Shown in pieces: positions 17,715 through 26,595 of a stretch of 64,000 nucleotides of DNA. Made by a program: the position numbers and the translations under genes. Source of the DNA: Agarivorans aestuarii (GTDB lineage: Bacteria > Pseudomonadota > Gammaproteobacteria > Enterobacterales > Celerinatantimonadaceae). A model generated the notes under the pieces. That model was given only the letters and a program-made list of their open reading frames with translations, did not search any database and was not told the DNA's origin. Location of the stretch: assembly GCF_019670125.1 (NCBI RefSeq), contig NZ_AP023033.1, positions 2,283,001-2,347,000 of the forward strand, given 5' to 3'. Position 1 is the stretch's first letter, and each line of letters begins with the position of its first letter.

Positions 17715-17754
17715 CAGCAACTGCATAATAGTCTTTGATATTATGCAGTTGCTG
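17715..17754. promoter_or_regulatory. Perfect 16-bp dyad between cyclase and HD-GYP genes
   Basis: CAGCAACTGCATAATA and its exact complement flank the 8-base spacer GTCTTTGA. It lies 38 bases upstream of the HD-GYP ATG, followed by a moderately T-rich stretch. It could be a regulator operator for the divergent pair, or an RNA hairpin in the leader of the rightward gene. Confidence 0.7.
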
Positions 17755-17792
17755 TTCTAATTTTAGTGTAACTAAGAATAATGGAGCAGGGC

Positions 17793-19331
17793 ATGAGTGA
17801 CTTTCTTTTCATCGATGATATCGACGAGCCTTCAGAAGAAGTTACCAAACCAACATGGAAATTACTGGTCATTGACGATGAAGCAGAAATTCATTCTGTG
17901 ACCCGATTAGTATTGTCTGATGTGGAAATTGATGGTTATAAGCTCGAGTTTTTATCGGCATACAGTGCTGAAGAAGCACAACGAATGTTCGAAGAGCATA
18001 ACGACATAGCCATTGCACTAGTAGACGTAGTAATGGAAACCGACCATGCAGGTTTAGAACTAGTTAGGTGGATTAGAGAGACCAAAGAGAATCACGCTAC
18101 ACGCCTAATTTTGCGAACCGGCCAACCAGGGCAAGCTCCTGAAGAGTCAGTGATCAAAGACTACGATATTAATGATTACAAAAGTAAAACCGAGTTAACC
18201 GCCACTAAGCTTAAAACCATTACCTATTCAGCAATTCGCTCTTATCGAGATATCTTGTTTATTGAGCGCCACCGTCAAGGCTTGATAAAGGTCATCGAGT
18301 CCACATCTTTGGTACTTAAAAGTAAAACCTTGTATCACTTTGGCTCTGCGGTGCTAAAACAATTGGTTGAGCTGTTTCAGCTCGAAAGCTCAGCTATGTA
18401 CATCACAACCCTTACCGAAGATGTCCTTCGTCATCAATCTTTTAACGTACTTGCCGCCACTGGTGACTTTGTTACTAACGAGCATAACGAATACAATTTC
18501 GACCAAAGCAAAATCCCGGAAGACGTAAAACTGCTACTAAAACGTGCTTTAGAAGAAAAGAAAACTTTAGTTACCGATAACTGTTATGTCGGCTTCTACC
18601 CAACTGATAGTCGCAGTGTTAGCCTGTTGTACGTGCAACACGAAAACCCCTTAGACGATATTGAAAAAGGCCTGCTTGAAGTATTCGCCACCAATATTGC
18701 TCTTACTTTTGAAAACCTCACTATTAAAGAAGAAATTCAAGATACTCAAAAAGAGCTGATATTCATTATTGGCGATGCTATTGAACAGCGCAGTAAAGAA
18801 ACCGGTTCTCATGTAAAACGGGTATCGTTAATTTGTGAGTTAATGGCCAAAAAGCTCGGTTTTGACCCAGAGTTTGTAGAAGCGTTCAAACACGCTGCGC
18901 CGCTTCATGACTTAGGTAAAATCGCTATCCCAGAGTCGATCTTGCATAAACCTGGTAAGTTAGATGCAGAAGAGTGGAAGATCATGCAAACCCACGCGCA
19001 AGTGGGTTACGACTTATTAGCAGATTCCAATAAAATCATCGCACGTTTAGGTGCCGAAATTTCTTTATGTCACCATGAAAAATGGGACGGCAGTGGGTAC
19101 CCTCGCCAACTTGCTGGAGAAGATATACCTTTTGTTGGTCGTATTATGGCAATCACCGATGTATTCGATGCCTTAGGCTCTAAACGCTCTTATAAAGAGC
19201 CTTGGAGCAATGACGAGATTAAACAATTCATTATTGAACAAAAAGGCAAGCATTTCGATCCGCAACTGGTTGATATTCTTGTAAATGACTTTGATGAATT
19301 CCTCGAAATAAGAAACACTTACCCTGACTAA
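17793..19331 (+). CDS. Response regulator with DUF3369 and HD-GYP domains
   Basis: Cytoplasmic cyclic-di-GMP phosphodiesterase-type response regulator. About 512 residues from the ATG at 17793, chosen because GGAG lies 6 bases upstream; an in-frame ATG at 17781 would add four residues. Domains in order: receiver (about 10-150, phospho-aspartate in ALVDVVMETD), DUF3369 (about 160-310) and HD-GYP (about 320-510). The metal motif HDLGKIAIP, the later CHHEKWDGSGYP and the DVFDAL segment are intact, so hydrolytic activity is plausible. It is divergent from a diguanylate cyclase, which suggests opposing roles. No histidine kinase gene is adjacent. Confidence 0.9.
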   Translation: MSDFLFIDDIDEPSEEVTKPTWKLLVIDDEAEIHSVTRLVLSDVEIDGYKLEFLSAYSAEEAQRMFEEHNDIAIALVDVVMETDHAGLELVRWIRETKENHATRLILRTGQPGQAPEESVIKDYDINDYKSKTELTATKLKTITYSAIRSYRDILFIERHRQGLIKVIESTSLVLKSKTLYHFGSAVLKQLVELFQLESSAMYITTLTEDVLRHQSFNVLAATGDFVTNEHNEYNFDQSKIPEDVKLLLKRALEEKKTLVTDNCYVGFYPTDSRSVSLLYVQHENPLDDIEKGLLEVFATNIALTFENLTIKEEIQDTQKELIFIIGDAIEQRSKETGSHVKRVSLICELMAKKLGFDPEFVEAFKHAAPLHDLGKIAIPESILHKPGKLDAEEWKIMQTHAQVGYDLLADSNKIIARLGAEISLCHHEKWDGSGYPRQLAGEDIPFVGRIMAITDVFDALGSKRSYKEPWSNDEIKQFIIEQKGKHFDPQLVDILVNDFDEFLEIRNTYPD

Positions 19332-19364
19332 GTTTTTTATTGAGTTTTATCCTTAAAAGGCGCA

Positions 19365-19422
19365 TTCTCACAGCATTATTCAGCTAAGTTCGTTGCTTAG
19401 CGTTACTGTGAGAAGGCCTTCT
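19365..19422 (+). promoter_or_regulatory. Stem-loop overlapping the yaeQ ribosome binding site
   Basis: TTCTCACAG (19365-19373) pairs with CTGTGAGAA (19406-19414), with an inner GCTAAG/CTTAGC stem at 19383-19401. The yaeQ Shine-Dalgarno AGAAGG (19411-19416) is partly inside the outer stem, and CCTTCT follows it immediately, so it can be masked in two ways. It could also end the upstream transcript. Confidence 0.5.
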
Positions 19423-19423
19423 T

Positions 19424-19954
19424 TTGGCACTTAAACCTACTATCTACAAATTGCGAATATCCTTATCAGATTTAAACCGCAATTATTACGACACTATCAA
19501 CCTTACTATTGCTCAGCATCCATCTGAAACTCTTGAGCGAATGATGGCGCGGACTATTGCTTATTGTTTGAATGCTGAAGCAGATTTAGAGTTCACCAAA
19601 GGGCTTAGCGAGGTTGAGCAACCAGACATTTGGCAAAAATCTTTAGAAGGTGACACCTTGCTGTGGATAGACGTAGGCGAGCCAACTCCAGAGCGAATTA
19701 AAAAAGCAACAAGATCAGCTAAGCAAGCCAAGGTATACAGTTTTAATTCAAAATCAGATACTTGGTGGCAACAAACAGAGAATAAAATCAACTTGTTAGA
19801 TGCAGAAGTGTGGCAGTTTAGCTGGGATGAAATGGTTACATTAGCCAGTTTTACTCAACGTACCATGGATATGTCAGTCACTATTACCGAAGAATCTGCC
19901 TATGTAACCAGTGATGACAATGAAATAGAGATCCACTGGAAAAACTTAAAGTAA
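19424..19954 (+). CDS. yaeQ: YaeQ family protein
   Basis: A 176-residue cytoplasmic protein similar to E. coli YaeQ along its whole length: MALKPTIYK at the start, HPSETLERMMAR, LWIDVGEP, and a C-terminal EIHW segment. The family has a nuclease-like PD-(D/E)XK fold, but its cellular role is not established. The start is TTG, supported by alignment with the MALK N-terminus and by AGAAGG seven bases upstream. It is a single gene converging on the SEC-C gene. Confidence 0.9.
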   Translation: MALKPTIYKLRISLSDLNRNYYDTINLTIAQHPSETLERMMARTIAYCLNAEADLEFTKGLSEVEQPDIWQKSLEGDTLLWIDVGEPTPERIKKATRSAKQAKVYSFNSKSDTWWQQTENKINLLDAEVWQFSWDEMVTLASFTQRTMDMSVTITEESAYVTSDDNEIEIHWKNLK

Positions 19955-19960
19955 TCTTTA

Positions 19961-19986
19961 AAGAAGGAAGCCTTTGTTTCCTTCTT
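19961..19986. terminator. Hairpin between yaeQ and the SEC-C gene
   Basis: AAGAAGGAA pairs with TTCCTTCTT (9 bp, 8-base loop) between converging genes; its right arm reaches the stop of the leftward gene. The U-tract is poor, so termination strength is uncertain. Confidence 0.4.
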
Positions 19987-20317
19987 ATCCGCAACACTTT
20001 TTAAATTTTTTGCCACTTCCACAACTGCATGGATCATTACGCTTAGGTGTTTTTTCTACCACCTTAGTACTAGGTTTAGCAATTAACAGCTCTAGCTGCT
20101 CAATATTCTCTTCAGCTTCACTATCTACTGTTATATCCACTACCATGCGGTGTTCTGCCGCACGCTGGCTAAGCGCTATCTTACGTTCTTCGCTGTTTAC
20201 TAAGAGCGGCAAAGGGTTTTCTTCGGTTCCAATTTTTGCTTCTCGCTTGGTATTAAAACCAAAACTTTCGTGCTTTGGTTTTTTCTCAATACGACCTTTA
20301 AAAAAGAACTTAGACAT
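19985..20317 (-). CDS. SEC-C metal-binding protein, PBPRA1643 family
   Basis: A 110-residue protein ending in a SEC-C zinc motif (RNDPCSCGSGKKFKKCCG, Cys pattern CxC...CC). The N-terminus MSKFFFKGRIEKKPKHES matches a small family known from marine gammaproteobacteria. The SEC-C motif at the end of SecA binds zinc and contacts SecB and ribosomes; in stand-alone proteins the role is unknown. The middle (about 45-90) is charged. It is a single gene, shielded upstream by the terminator at 20432-20458. Confidence 0.85.
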   Translation of the reverse strand: MSKFFFKGRIEKKPKHESFGFNTKREAKIGTEENPLPLLVNSEERKIALSQRAAEHRMVVDITVDSEAEENIEQLELLIAKPSTKVVEKTPKRNDPCSCGSGKKFKKCCG

Positions 20318-20431
20318 ATACTCCCCCTCGAAACAAATTAATTAGAGCAGGCTTATACAGCAATATTTACGACAAATAAACTACTAAAGAAGCTTTTAAA
20401 GCTCACACAGGTGGGATGCGGGAACCTAGGC

Positions 20432-20458
20432 AAAAAAAAGCCACTTAACAAAAGTGGC
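20432..20458 (-). terminator. Orphan Rho-independent terminator, minus strand
   Basis: On the minus strand GCCACTT and AAGTGGC form a 7-bp stem with a 5-base loop, followed by eight consecutive T. No protein gene lies upstream of it on that strand before the divergent gene at 20776, so it should end a non-coding transcript. Confidence 0.8.
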
Positions 20459-20578
20459 AATACAAAGGCAAAACATATTCAACCAAATATTTAGGGTTGG
20501 GAGTGGCCATAGCCAACCACTCTCGAGTTGAACTGAACGCGAGAACTAGCCGTTGTTACGATTAGTTAAGTAAATTAA
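20432..20578 (-). ncRNA. Candidate small RNA, about 140 bases
   Basis: Inferred from the orphan terminator at its 3' end and a TTGACA (complement of 20604-20609) at the right distance upstream; the -10 (TAAGTG, 17-base spacing) is poor. Within it on the minus strand, TCTCG/CGAGA and GAGTGG/CCACTC can form two further hairpins before the terminator. Length and modular hairpins fit a trans-acting small RNA. It matches no small RNA that I recognise (Spot 42, RyhB and CsrB were considered). Seen: terminator and hairpins. Inferred: transcription. Confidence 0.45.
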
Positions 20579-20775
20579 AGCACTTACTAACGGATTTGGT
20601 TACTGTCAAAGTTAACAGTTTGACAAATCCTGTTACCTTTACTAGCTAATGTTTGATTTGTTAATTAGCTTGGGGCGAACTAAGGTAACTAGAACATCGA
20701 CATAGATCTTAGAAGTTGTAGGGTTTGCAGTAATGCTCACAAGGTCGGTCCCAAAACCACTACTAAGGAGTTGAT

Positions 20776-21951
20776 ATGGCAACGTTAAACGGTATTCCTA
20801 AAAGCTTAATTGGCTTATGCATAGGCATGGTGTCTACAGCTTGCTTAGGCTATGAGCAATGCGAAAATGATTGGATAAACAAATCTGATCAACAGTTTGC
20901 TGCAGATTGTGTCGCCATGGCTTTTGACGACGACTTGAAAGCTCGGGAACAATTTGCGTGGATGGCATTCACCAGAATTAATCAGCTGATTAAAGATAGC
21001 CATGGTGTATCTAAGTCAGACAAAGTACCGCAGTGGATGGCATGGGCCACTGATGACGACACGTTTAAAACCTTTCCAACCTTTAAGTTTACAGAAACTA
21101 ATCGCGCCGATATAACCGACGTGACTTCTAAAAAAGTATTAGCTGGCGAAGTATCAATGACTGATCCTGATTCAGCCAACGAAGAGGTTACCCGTAACGC
21201 TGTTAGCTACAATTATCTCACTGAAACTGCTAAGTTAAATACCAAAGTTGGCGTATTAACTTACCTTAAAGCCGGCAACCAAGTAGACATGCCGGTTGGA
21301 ACAATTGAATTAAAAGCTTCATGGCTAAAAGTTCCTCCAGGAGGTGCACCAGAAGGCGCTCTTACATTTGGTTTCGAGGATGGTGTGTATTGGTGGAGGG
21401 GAGTGCACATCATGGTTAAAATGCGCTCTTTAAAAAACAATGACGACTTATTTTATAGCGAAGAGCCTAGCTGGTTTTGGACCACATTCGAATTTAATGG
21501 TAACCCGGGCTTAGAACATGTTCGTGATCAGTTTGTCACCCAACGTGCGCCATTATCAGACAAAGAGAGAGATACGATACTTAAACAAGGTGGCATTAGT
21601 GGATTTGGTTTTGAGCACTATTCTCCTAATGGCACTCAAATACGTTACACCGAAAATGCCGAGGGCAAAGTTCCGGTAATATTGGGGCATACAGATATGG
21701 AAGACTTTGCAGGCGCACCTAATACTGCTCAGCCTAGTTATTGGGCTAGCTTCAACTCGTCTTGTCATACTTGCCACGCCACTGCAGCCATCAACCCAGA
21801 AACCGAAACTTACTTTCCGTTTTCGGTGCCCGTTGGCAAACTAACTCCTCAATACTACGGCCAGCCGTCATCAGATAAACCAAATCTATACTTAGGAGAC
21901 GGTTTTGTGCCTTTAGACTTTATGTGGCCTATAGCGTTTCATGCTAAGTAA
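20776..21951 (+). CDS. Secreted monoheme c-type cytochrome-like protein
   Basis: A 391-residue protein that I do not recognise by name. A hydrophobic N-terminal segment (about residues 8-27) suggests export. One c-type heme-binding motif, CHTCH, lies near residue 332. The rest is acidic and Trp/Tyr-rich (for example DGVYWWRG), without another heme motif. Periplasmic location follows from heme c attachment being periplasmic. An ACTAAGGAG ribosome site precedes the ATG. It is a single gene, 74 bases from the convergent photolyase gene. Electron transfer is plausible, but the substrate and partner are unknown. Confidence 0.7.
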   Translation: MATLNGIPKSLIGLCIGMVSTACLGYEQCENDWINKSDQQFAADCVAMAFDDDLKAREQFAWMAFTRINQLIKDSHGVSKSDKVPQWMAWATDDDTFKTFPTFKFTETNRADITDVTSKKVLAGEVSMTDPDSANEEVTRNAVSYNYLTETAKLNTKVGVLTYLKAGNQVDMPVGTIELKASWLKVPPGGAPEGALTFGFEDGVYWWRGVHIMVKMRSLKNNDDLFYSEEPSWFWTTFEFNGNPGLEHVRDQFVTQRAPLSDKERDTILKQGGISGFGFEHYSPNGTQIRYTENAEGKVPVILGHTDMEDFAGAPNTAQPSYWASFNSSCHTCHATAAINPETETYFPFSVPVGKLTPQYYGQPSSDKPNLYLGDGFVPLDFMWPIAFHAK

Positions 21952-22025
21952 TCGTGGATAAGCTTGTATGCAAAGTGGCGACGGTTAGTTTCTACTTTGC
22001 GTAAACTTAGTCTATAAACCTTGCT

Positions 22026-23606
22026 TTATAGAATCTCTAAATCATCCAAACACTGCTGAGCTTTATCCAGAACCTCACTACGTTGCTGCTCAGTTTTTTT
22101 GAACCAAGAACTCATTACCATTTGGGTTCTTGGATTTTTAGCCATGGTATCCTGATGTTTGTCCATAAAGTGCCAATACAAAGCATTTAGCGGGCAGGCA
22201 GTATCTTCTGTAGTTTGCTTAACTTTGTAGGCACAATCCGAGCAGTAATCGCTCATTTTATTTATGTAGTTCCCACTAGCAGCGTAAGCTTTCGAGCCAA
22301 CAATACCGCCATCAGCGAATTGGCTCATACCCCTGGTATTGGGCATTTCAACCCACTCAACGGCATCGATGTATATACCTAAGTACCACTGATCAACTTC
22401 GTCTGGATGAATACCAGTTAACAAACAAAAGTTCCCTGTTACCATTAAGCGTTGAATGTGATGAGCGTAGGCAAAATCTAAGGACTGTTTTATTGCATGT
22501 CGCATACAGTTCATTTTGGTGTCTGCTGTCCAAAACCAGCTTGGTAATTCACGTTCAGCTTGTAAGGTATTGAGTGAAGCGTATTCAGGCATGTTGGCCC
22601 AGTAAATACCGCGAACAAACTCTCGCCAGCCAATTATTTGTCTTACAAAACCCTCTATTTGGTTAATGTCAATATTGCCATTACCGTTCTCATACGCATA
22701 AATGGCCGCATCAACAACCTGCTTTGGGCTAATAATTTTGGCGTTTAAAGCAAATGAGATCCGAGAATGATACAAACTCCAACCTTTATCTCCGTCGAAC
22801 AGAGCGAGTTTCCCCGTCATTGCATCTTGGAACTGACCAAATCGCGGTAAGCAGACTTCACAAAAGTAGCTCAATAGTTCCAGCGATTGCTTACGGTTTA
22901 CCGGCCAAAGTAAGTGGTTGTTAGCGCGTCCAATGGTTTTAATCTTATGTCTGTCTAGTCGCACTAAAATACTACTCACGTCGTTGGCAAATAACAAAGG
23001 CTCAGGCACATTCGCTAAGTCATCTGCTTTTAGCTTATTGCGATTGTTTGTGTCGTAATTCCATTTTCCACCTAGAGGCTTATCGTTAACCATCAGTACA
23101 TTAAAGCGCTGGCGCATTTTTCTATAAAAGCCTTCTAAGCGATGACTTTTCCCTTTTTTGAAATAGTCTTTTATTTCTTCGTCAGCAAGGTAGAAATGTT
23201 CACTGCTATATACACCAGTAGCGATGGGAAGCGAGTTGCAAAAAGTACTTAGTTGATGTCTTAAGCGAAACTCATCGGGATATTGGTATTCAAATTTTTT
23301 TACTTTGTACTTGCGGAATAAGTAATTCAAAAGTTCTGGCAGGTCTGCAAAGTCTTCAGTGTCATCTAGGTTTAAATGTAAAGCTTGATGTCCGGATTGC
23401 TCTAAAGCCTGGCTAAACAGCTCCATTGCAGCAAAAAAGGCCGTTACTTTTTGAATGTGGTGAACGGTATAACAAGCTTCTTGTTTAAGTTCAGCAAGCA
23501 CATACAAGGTGTCCGTGTCCTTTGTTTTATACCAAGAGTGATTAGCATTTAGTTGATCACCAAGTATTAAGCGTAAGGTGCGGTATTGTCTCTTTCGCCC
23601 GGTCAT
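22026..23606 (-). CDS. FeS-type (6-4) photolyase / cryptochrome-related protein
   Basis: A 526-residue flavoprotein of the deoxyribodipyrimidine photolyase-related family (FeS-BCP type, like PhrB of Agrobacterium), whose members use light to repair (6-4) photoproducts. The N-terminal domain starts RTLRLILGDQLNANHSW. Four family cysteines for a 4Fe-4S cluster appear as MNCMRH followed by YCSDC and TACPLNALYWHF in the C-terminal half. The motif MPNTRGMSQFADGGIVGSK near residue 425 lies in the FAD domain. It is transcribed alone, towards the heme protein gene. Repair is the family expectation; a sensory role cannot be excluded. Confidence 0.88.
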   Translation of the reverse strand: MTGRKRQYRTLRLILGDQLNANHSWYKTKDTDTLYVLAELKQEACYTVHHIQKVTAFFAAMELFSQALEQSGHQALHLNLDDTEDFADLPELLNYLFRKYKVKKFEYQYPDEFRLRHQLSTFCNSLPIATGVYSSEHFYLADEEIKDYFKKGKSHRLEGFYRKMRQRFNVLMVNDKPLGGKWNYDTNNRNKLKADDLANVPEPLLFANDVSSILVRLDRHKIKTIGRANNHLLWPVNRKQSLELLSYFCEVCLPRFGQFQDAMTGKLALFDGDKGWSLYHSRISFALNAKIISPKQVVDAAIYAYENGNGNIDINQIEGFVRQIIGWREFVRGIYWANMPEYASLNTLQAERELPSWFWTADTKMNCMRHAIKQSLDFAYAHHIQRLMVTGNFCLLTGIHPDEVDQWYLGIYIDAVEWVEMPNTRGMSQFADGGIVGSKAYAASGNYINKMSDYCSDCAYKVKQTTEDTACPLNALYWHFMDKHQDTMAKNPRTQMVMSSWFKKTEQQRSEVLDKAQQCLDDLEIL

Positions 23607-23844
23607 TCAGTCCTGTTCCTTGTGCTGTCGGATATCAATTCAAAAATCAACTTATCTACAGTTAGTCTTACGGTTAGCAGTTGATGAAGGTTCAAGCGTT
23701 ATTCTAAAAGTCTTCTTAATACTTAAGCGTAGCCGCAGAAACTAGCTTGCTTTAGAAGCTTTAAAGGCCAACTAAGCTATGCTTATTGGTAGTTTTCATT
23801 ATTATGCTTTGGTGACTTAGCCACCATGTAGAAGGGATTCGAAA

Positions 23845-26541
23845 ATGGCACTTTTAGACCTAAATCTAGCGCTTAATAAGCTTGTTGAAAAAGTTGATCA
23901 AGTAGAAGGGATTGTTGTTGAACAAGGCAAGGCTAAAGCTTGGGAAGCATTAGACAATGGCGCTAAAAAATTATTAAGCAAAGTAGGTATAGATGCCTCA
24001 GAGCTTAAAAGCTTGTTTTCATTTGTCGAGCAGGTAGCCACCGACCCCTCACTCGTGTTGGCAACAGAAGAATGGAAAGTACCTTTAGCTACAGGCCTAA
24101 GTGTAAATGGCCGCATTGGCGGTCACCTAGTTATTGACCTCGTACAGCCAATAGACAGCCAACAATATAGTGAGTTTCAGCAAGTTAATATGGCTACTGT
24201 AGCGCTTGATCAAACCTTGCAATTAAACACCGGGTTAAGCGTTAACCTGCCAATCAAACTACTTAATTTGGCTAATACCAGCAACGCTCACCTTAAGTGG
24301 CAAGTAAAAGTAGTGTGCGCCGTGGCGCATGACCAAAAGCTAATTAGCTTTTTGGCTCAACTAACCAAAGAAAAGTTACCCTTGTTTTCGCTAGAAAACC
24401 TAGCAAAAACCATCAATGCGCAGTATCCAAAACATGCAGTTCAAGGCTTCATTGTTAACCAAACCAGAGCCATATCTACCTCAACCACGGCTACCTTGGG
24501 CCACGTTTGGAGCGTATCTAGCAGCAACCAAGTATTAGATATAAAACTAAACGCAAATGCTGGTGTATCGTTTAAGGCCAATTACGCCTTTAGCGGAGAA
24601 TTTAAGCTAGTAGTAAAGCCCGCGGATATTGGCTTACAAATAGCTATGTACCAGGTTACCAGCAGTAGTAAGGAACAGGGCGTAAGCCTAGACGCAATGC
24701 TTAACTTAGAAGGCTTAGATAAAGTAGCCGAAGCCTACCTTACAACACCATTAGAACAGCTCGACGGTGCAGCGCAACAACTACAAACACTACTTGAAGG
24801 CTACAAAGAGCCGGGCACTTGGCTAGTTGAGCAGCTAGACGATCACTTAGCGCAAGCGCTTAGCGACCAAGATTGGAAAGACATCGCCTTACTGCTCGCC
24901 GATGGCGATAACCAAGGCATATCGGCAGAGTTAGGCGAGGTGGTTAAACAAAAGCTCTCGCTAGCCTTAAGCTTAAAACCAATGCAGTGGATGAGTAATC
25001 CTAATGATGTGTCTAAGCAAATAAGTCACTATTTACAAGAAAACACCTTTTTAAGCCCTGCGATGTTAACGCGACTAAAACTCGATGAGTTTGTTACTAA
25101 AGGCTGCAATAAGGCTAATGAAAAAGTAACCGAACAAATCGCCTCAATCGCCGAGCAAGCTCAAGGCCAAGTAAGTCCCTTGCTCAAACCGCTTAAACAA
25201 GTCAAAGACGCCAAAACCAAACTAAAAGATCAGTTAAATCAGCAACAATTAAATCAAGCCTTAAGTGACTGTGTAAGCAATTGGTTAGAGCAATACAACC
25301 AAGCGCGAACAACCCTTAGCTTAGCCATTAAAAAGGCCGGTGATCTACAGCTCGGTTTATCTTTGTATGGCACTCAAGGCAAGCAAACCACAAATGAAGC
25401 AATGCTATGTTTTAACATCCAAAAGGTTAGCGCCGCAGCATCACAACAACTTTATCAAGACCTACTACTGGGCAAGCCAATAGATTTAGACGCACTTAAT
25501 ACCATGAAGACAAAAGGCAATATCAGCAATTTGTCGGGGTGGTTAGTAAAAAGCTGTAAGCTACGAAAAGAAGTCGGCCTTAAATTTAACTTAGGCGACG
25601 ATTTTCAGTTTTCTCAGCAGAGTGTGATTGAGAAAATAGCCAAGGCCAAAGTTGATCACACCGGTCAACTGCTTGAACTTAAGGCAGACAACGTAATTAG
25701 GCACAGTTCTAAAACTCTTAAAGAAAGCAGAAGCGCAGAGTTTGTAAGTGCCTTCGACGTATTAGCGGCGCTTAAATTTGGCGCAAGCCCCAACATTGGT
25801 ATTGGTTTAAGCTTCGAAGATAAAGGGGTGATGACACCAACAGAAATGCAGCAGTTTTTAGCGCCCTTAAGCCATGAGTCACTGTCATTAATCAACAGCA
25901 AAAGTTACCTATTAGCTCTTGAACGCTTTAAAGTGCTCTACCAAAGTCAGCAGCTGTCGCGCTCAATTATCGAGTGCCAGTTAAGCTTGAGTGCCAAAGA
26001 TATCCGCTGTTTAGCTGCGGCAATTCCCAGCGAAATAGAAGCCAGTGCAATAGAACTGTTGTATAACATGACATTATCTAGCACCGATAAAGACCAAATC
26101 GAAACTGCCAGCAAAGCTGGTGAGATCAATAAGCGCCAGCTAGAAGCATTTTTAGATACCGAAGTCTCAAGCTCGGCACCTTCGGGCGCTCATACCTCGC
26201 ATAGTCTTCTACAAAAGAAAGTACAAACCATATTAGGCAACGCGCAGCGTCTTTCACAGTTTGTGGGTATATATAGCAAGCTAAGTACGCAAATTGAATC
26301 ACTAGACAGTACCGATCCAAAAGCCTACATAAACACGGTTAACCAAGCCAATGAAGAGCTGGTTAGCGCGATGCAGTCCTTTATCAAGGTGAGAGGTTGG
26401 TTTAGTGGCTTGTTTACCGAAGCCCTTCCTAAAACCACGGTGGTATTGTTGGTTATTCTTGCCAAGTACTTTGGCAGAGACGAGCCACTGTTAAGCCCGG
26501 TTATTTCCTACGACATCAGTGGCAAAACCGAAGTGTTGTAA
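23845..26541 (+). CDS. Large hypothetical soluble protein
   Basis: An 898-residue protein that I do not recognise. There is no signal peptide; the only strongly hydrophobic stretch is near the C-terminus (TTVVLLVILAKYFG, about 865-880). The first 60 residues are helical in character. Residues about 75-320 alternate polar and hydrophobic residues, suggesting beta structure. The middle is Gln/Leu-rich and probably coiled (about 320-520), another beta-like block spans about 530-680, and the rest is helical. No enzyme motif or cysteine cluster is visible. The ribosome site AGAAGGGA lies 10 bases before the ATG. It converges on a broken alpha/beta hydrolase gene and sits at the edge of the accessory stretch. 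Confidence 0.7.
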   Translation: MALLDLNLALNKLVEKVDQVEGIVVEQGKAKAWEALDNGAKKLLSKVGIDASELKSLFSFVEQVATDPSLVLATEEWKVPLATGLSVNGRIGGHLVIDLVQPIDSQQYSEFQQVNMATVALDQTLQLNTGLSVNLPIKLLNLANTSNAHLKWQVKVVCAVAHDQKLISFLAQLTKEKLPLFSLENLAKTINAQYPKHAVQGFIVNQTRAISTSTTATLGHVWSVSSSNQVLDIKLNANAGVSFKANYAFSGEFKLVVKPADIGLQIAMYQVTSSSKEQGVSLDAMLNLEGLDKVAEAYLTTPLEQLDGAAQQLQTLLEGYKEPGTWLVEQLDDHLAQALSDQDWKDIALLLADGDNQGISAELGEVVKQKLSLALSLKPMQWMSNPNDVSKQISHYLQENTFLSPAMLTRLKLDEFVTKGCNKANEKVTEQIASIAEQAQGQVSPLLKPLKQVKDAKTKLKDQLNQQQLNQALSDCVSNWLEQYNQARTTLSLAIKKAGDLQLGLSLYGTQGKQTTNEAMLCFNIQKVSAAASQQLYQDLLLGKPIDLDALNTMKTKGNISNLSGWLVKSCKLRKEVGLKFNLGDDFQFSQQSVIEKIAKAKVDHTGQLLELKADNVIRHSSKTLKESRSAEFVSAFDVLAALKFGASPNIGIGLSFEDKGVMTPTEMQQFLAPLSHESLSLINSKSYLLALERFKVLYQSQQLSRSIIECQLSLSAKDIRCLAAAIPSEIEASAIELLYNMTLSSTDKDQIETASKAGEINKRQLEAFLDTEVSSSAPSGAHTSHSLLQKKVQTILGNAQRLSQFVGIYSKLSTQIESLDSTDPKAYINTVNQANEELVSAMQSFIKVRGWFSGLFTEALPKTTVVLLVILAKYFGRDEPLLSPVISYDISGKTEVL

Positions 26542-26543
26542 AC

Positions 26544-26580
26544 AACTAGCCGTGCAAGCAACAAGATTGCACGGCTAGTT
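26544..26580. terminator. Strong hairpin after the 898-residue gene
   Basis: AACTAGCCGTGCAA and its exact complement form a 14-bp stem with a 9-base loop. It sits between converging genes and is probably a terminator, though the U-tract is short. Confidence 0.65.
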
Positions 26581-26595
26581 AAGTTACTAGCTTTG

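Noticed and set aside
26126..26320. Minus-strand frames inside the 898-residue gene
   Set aside because: The plus-strand frame has a clear ribosome site and uninterrupted length; the others are chance frames.
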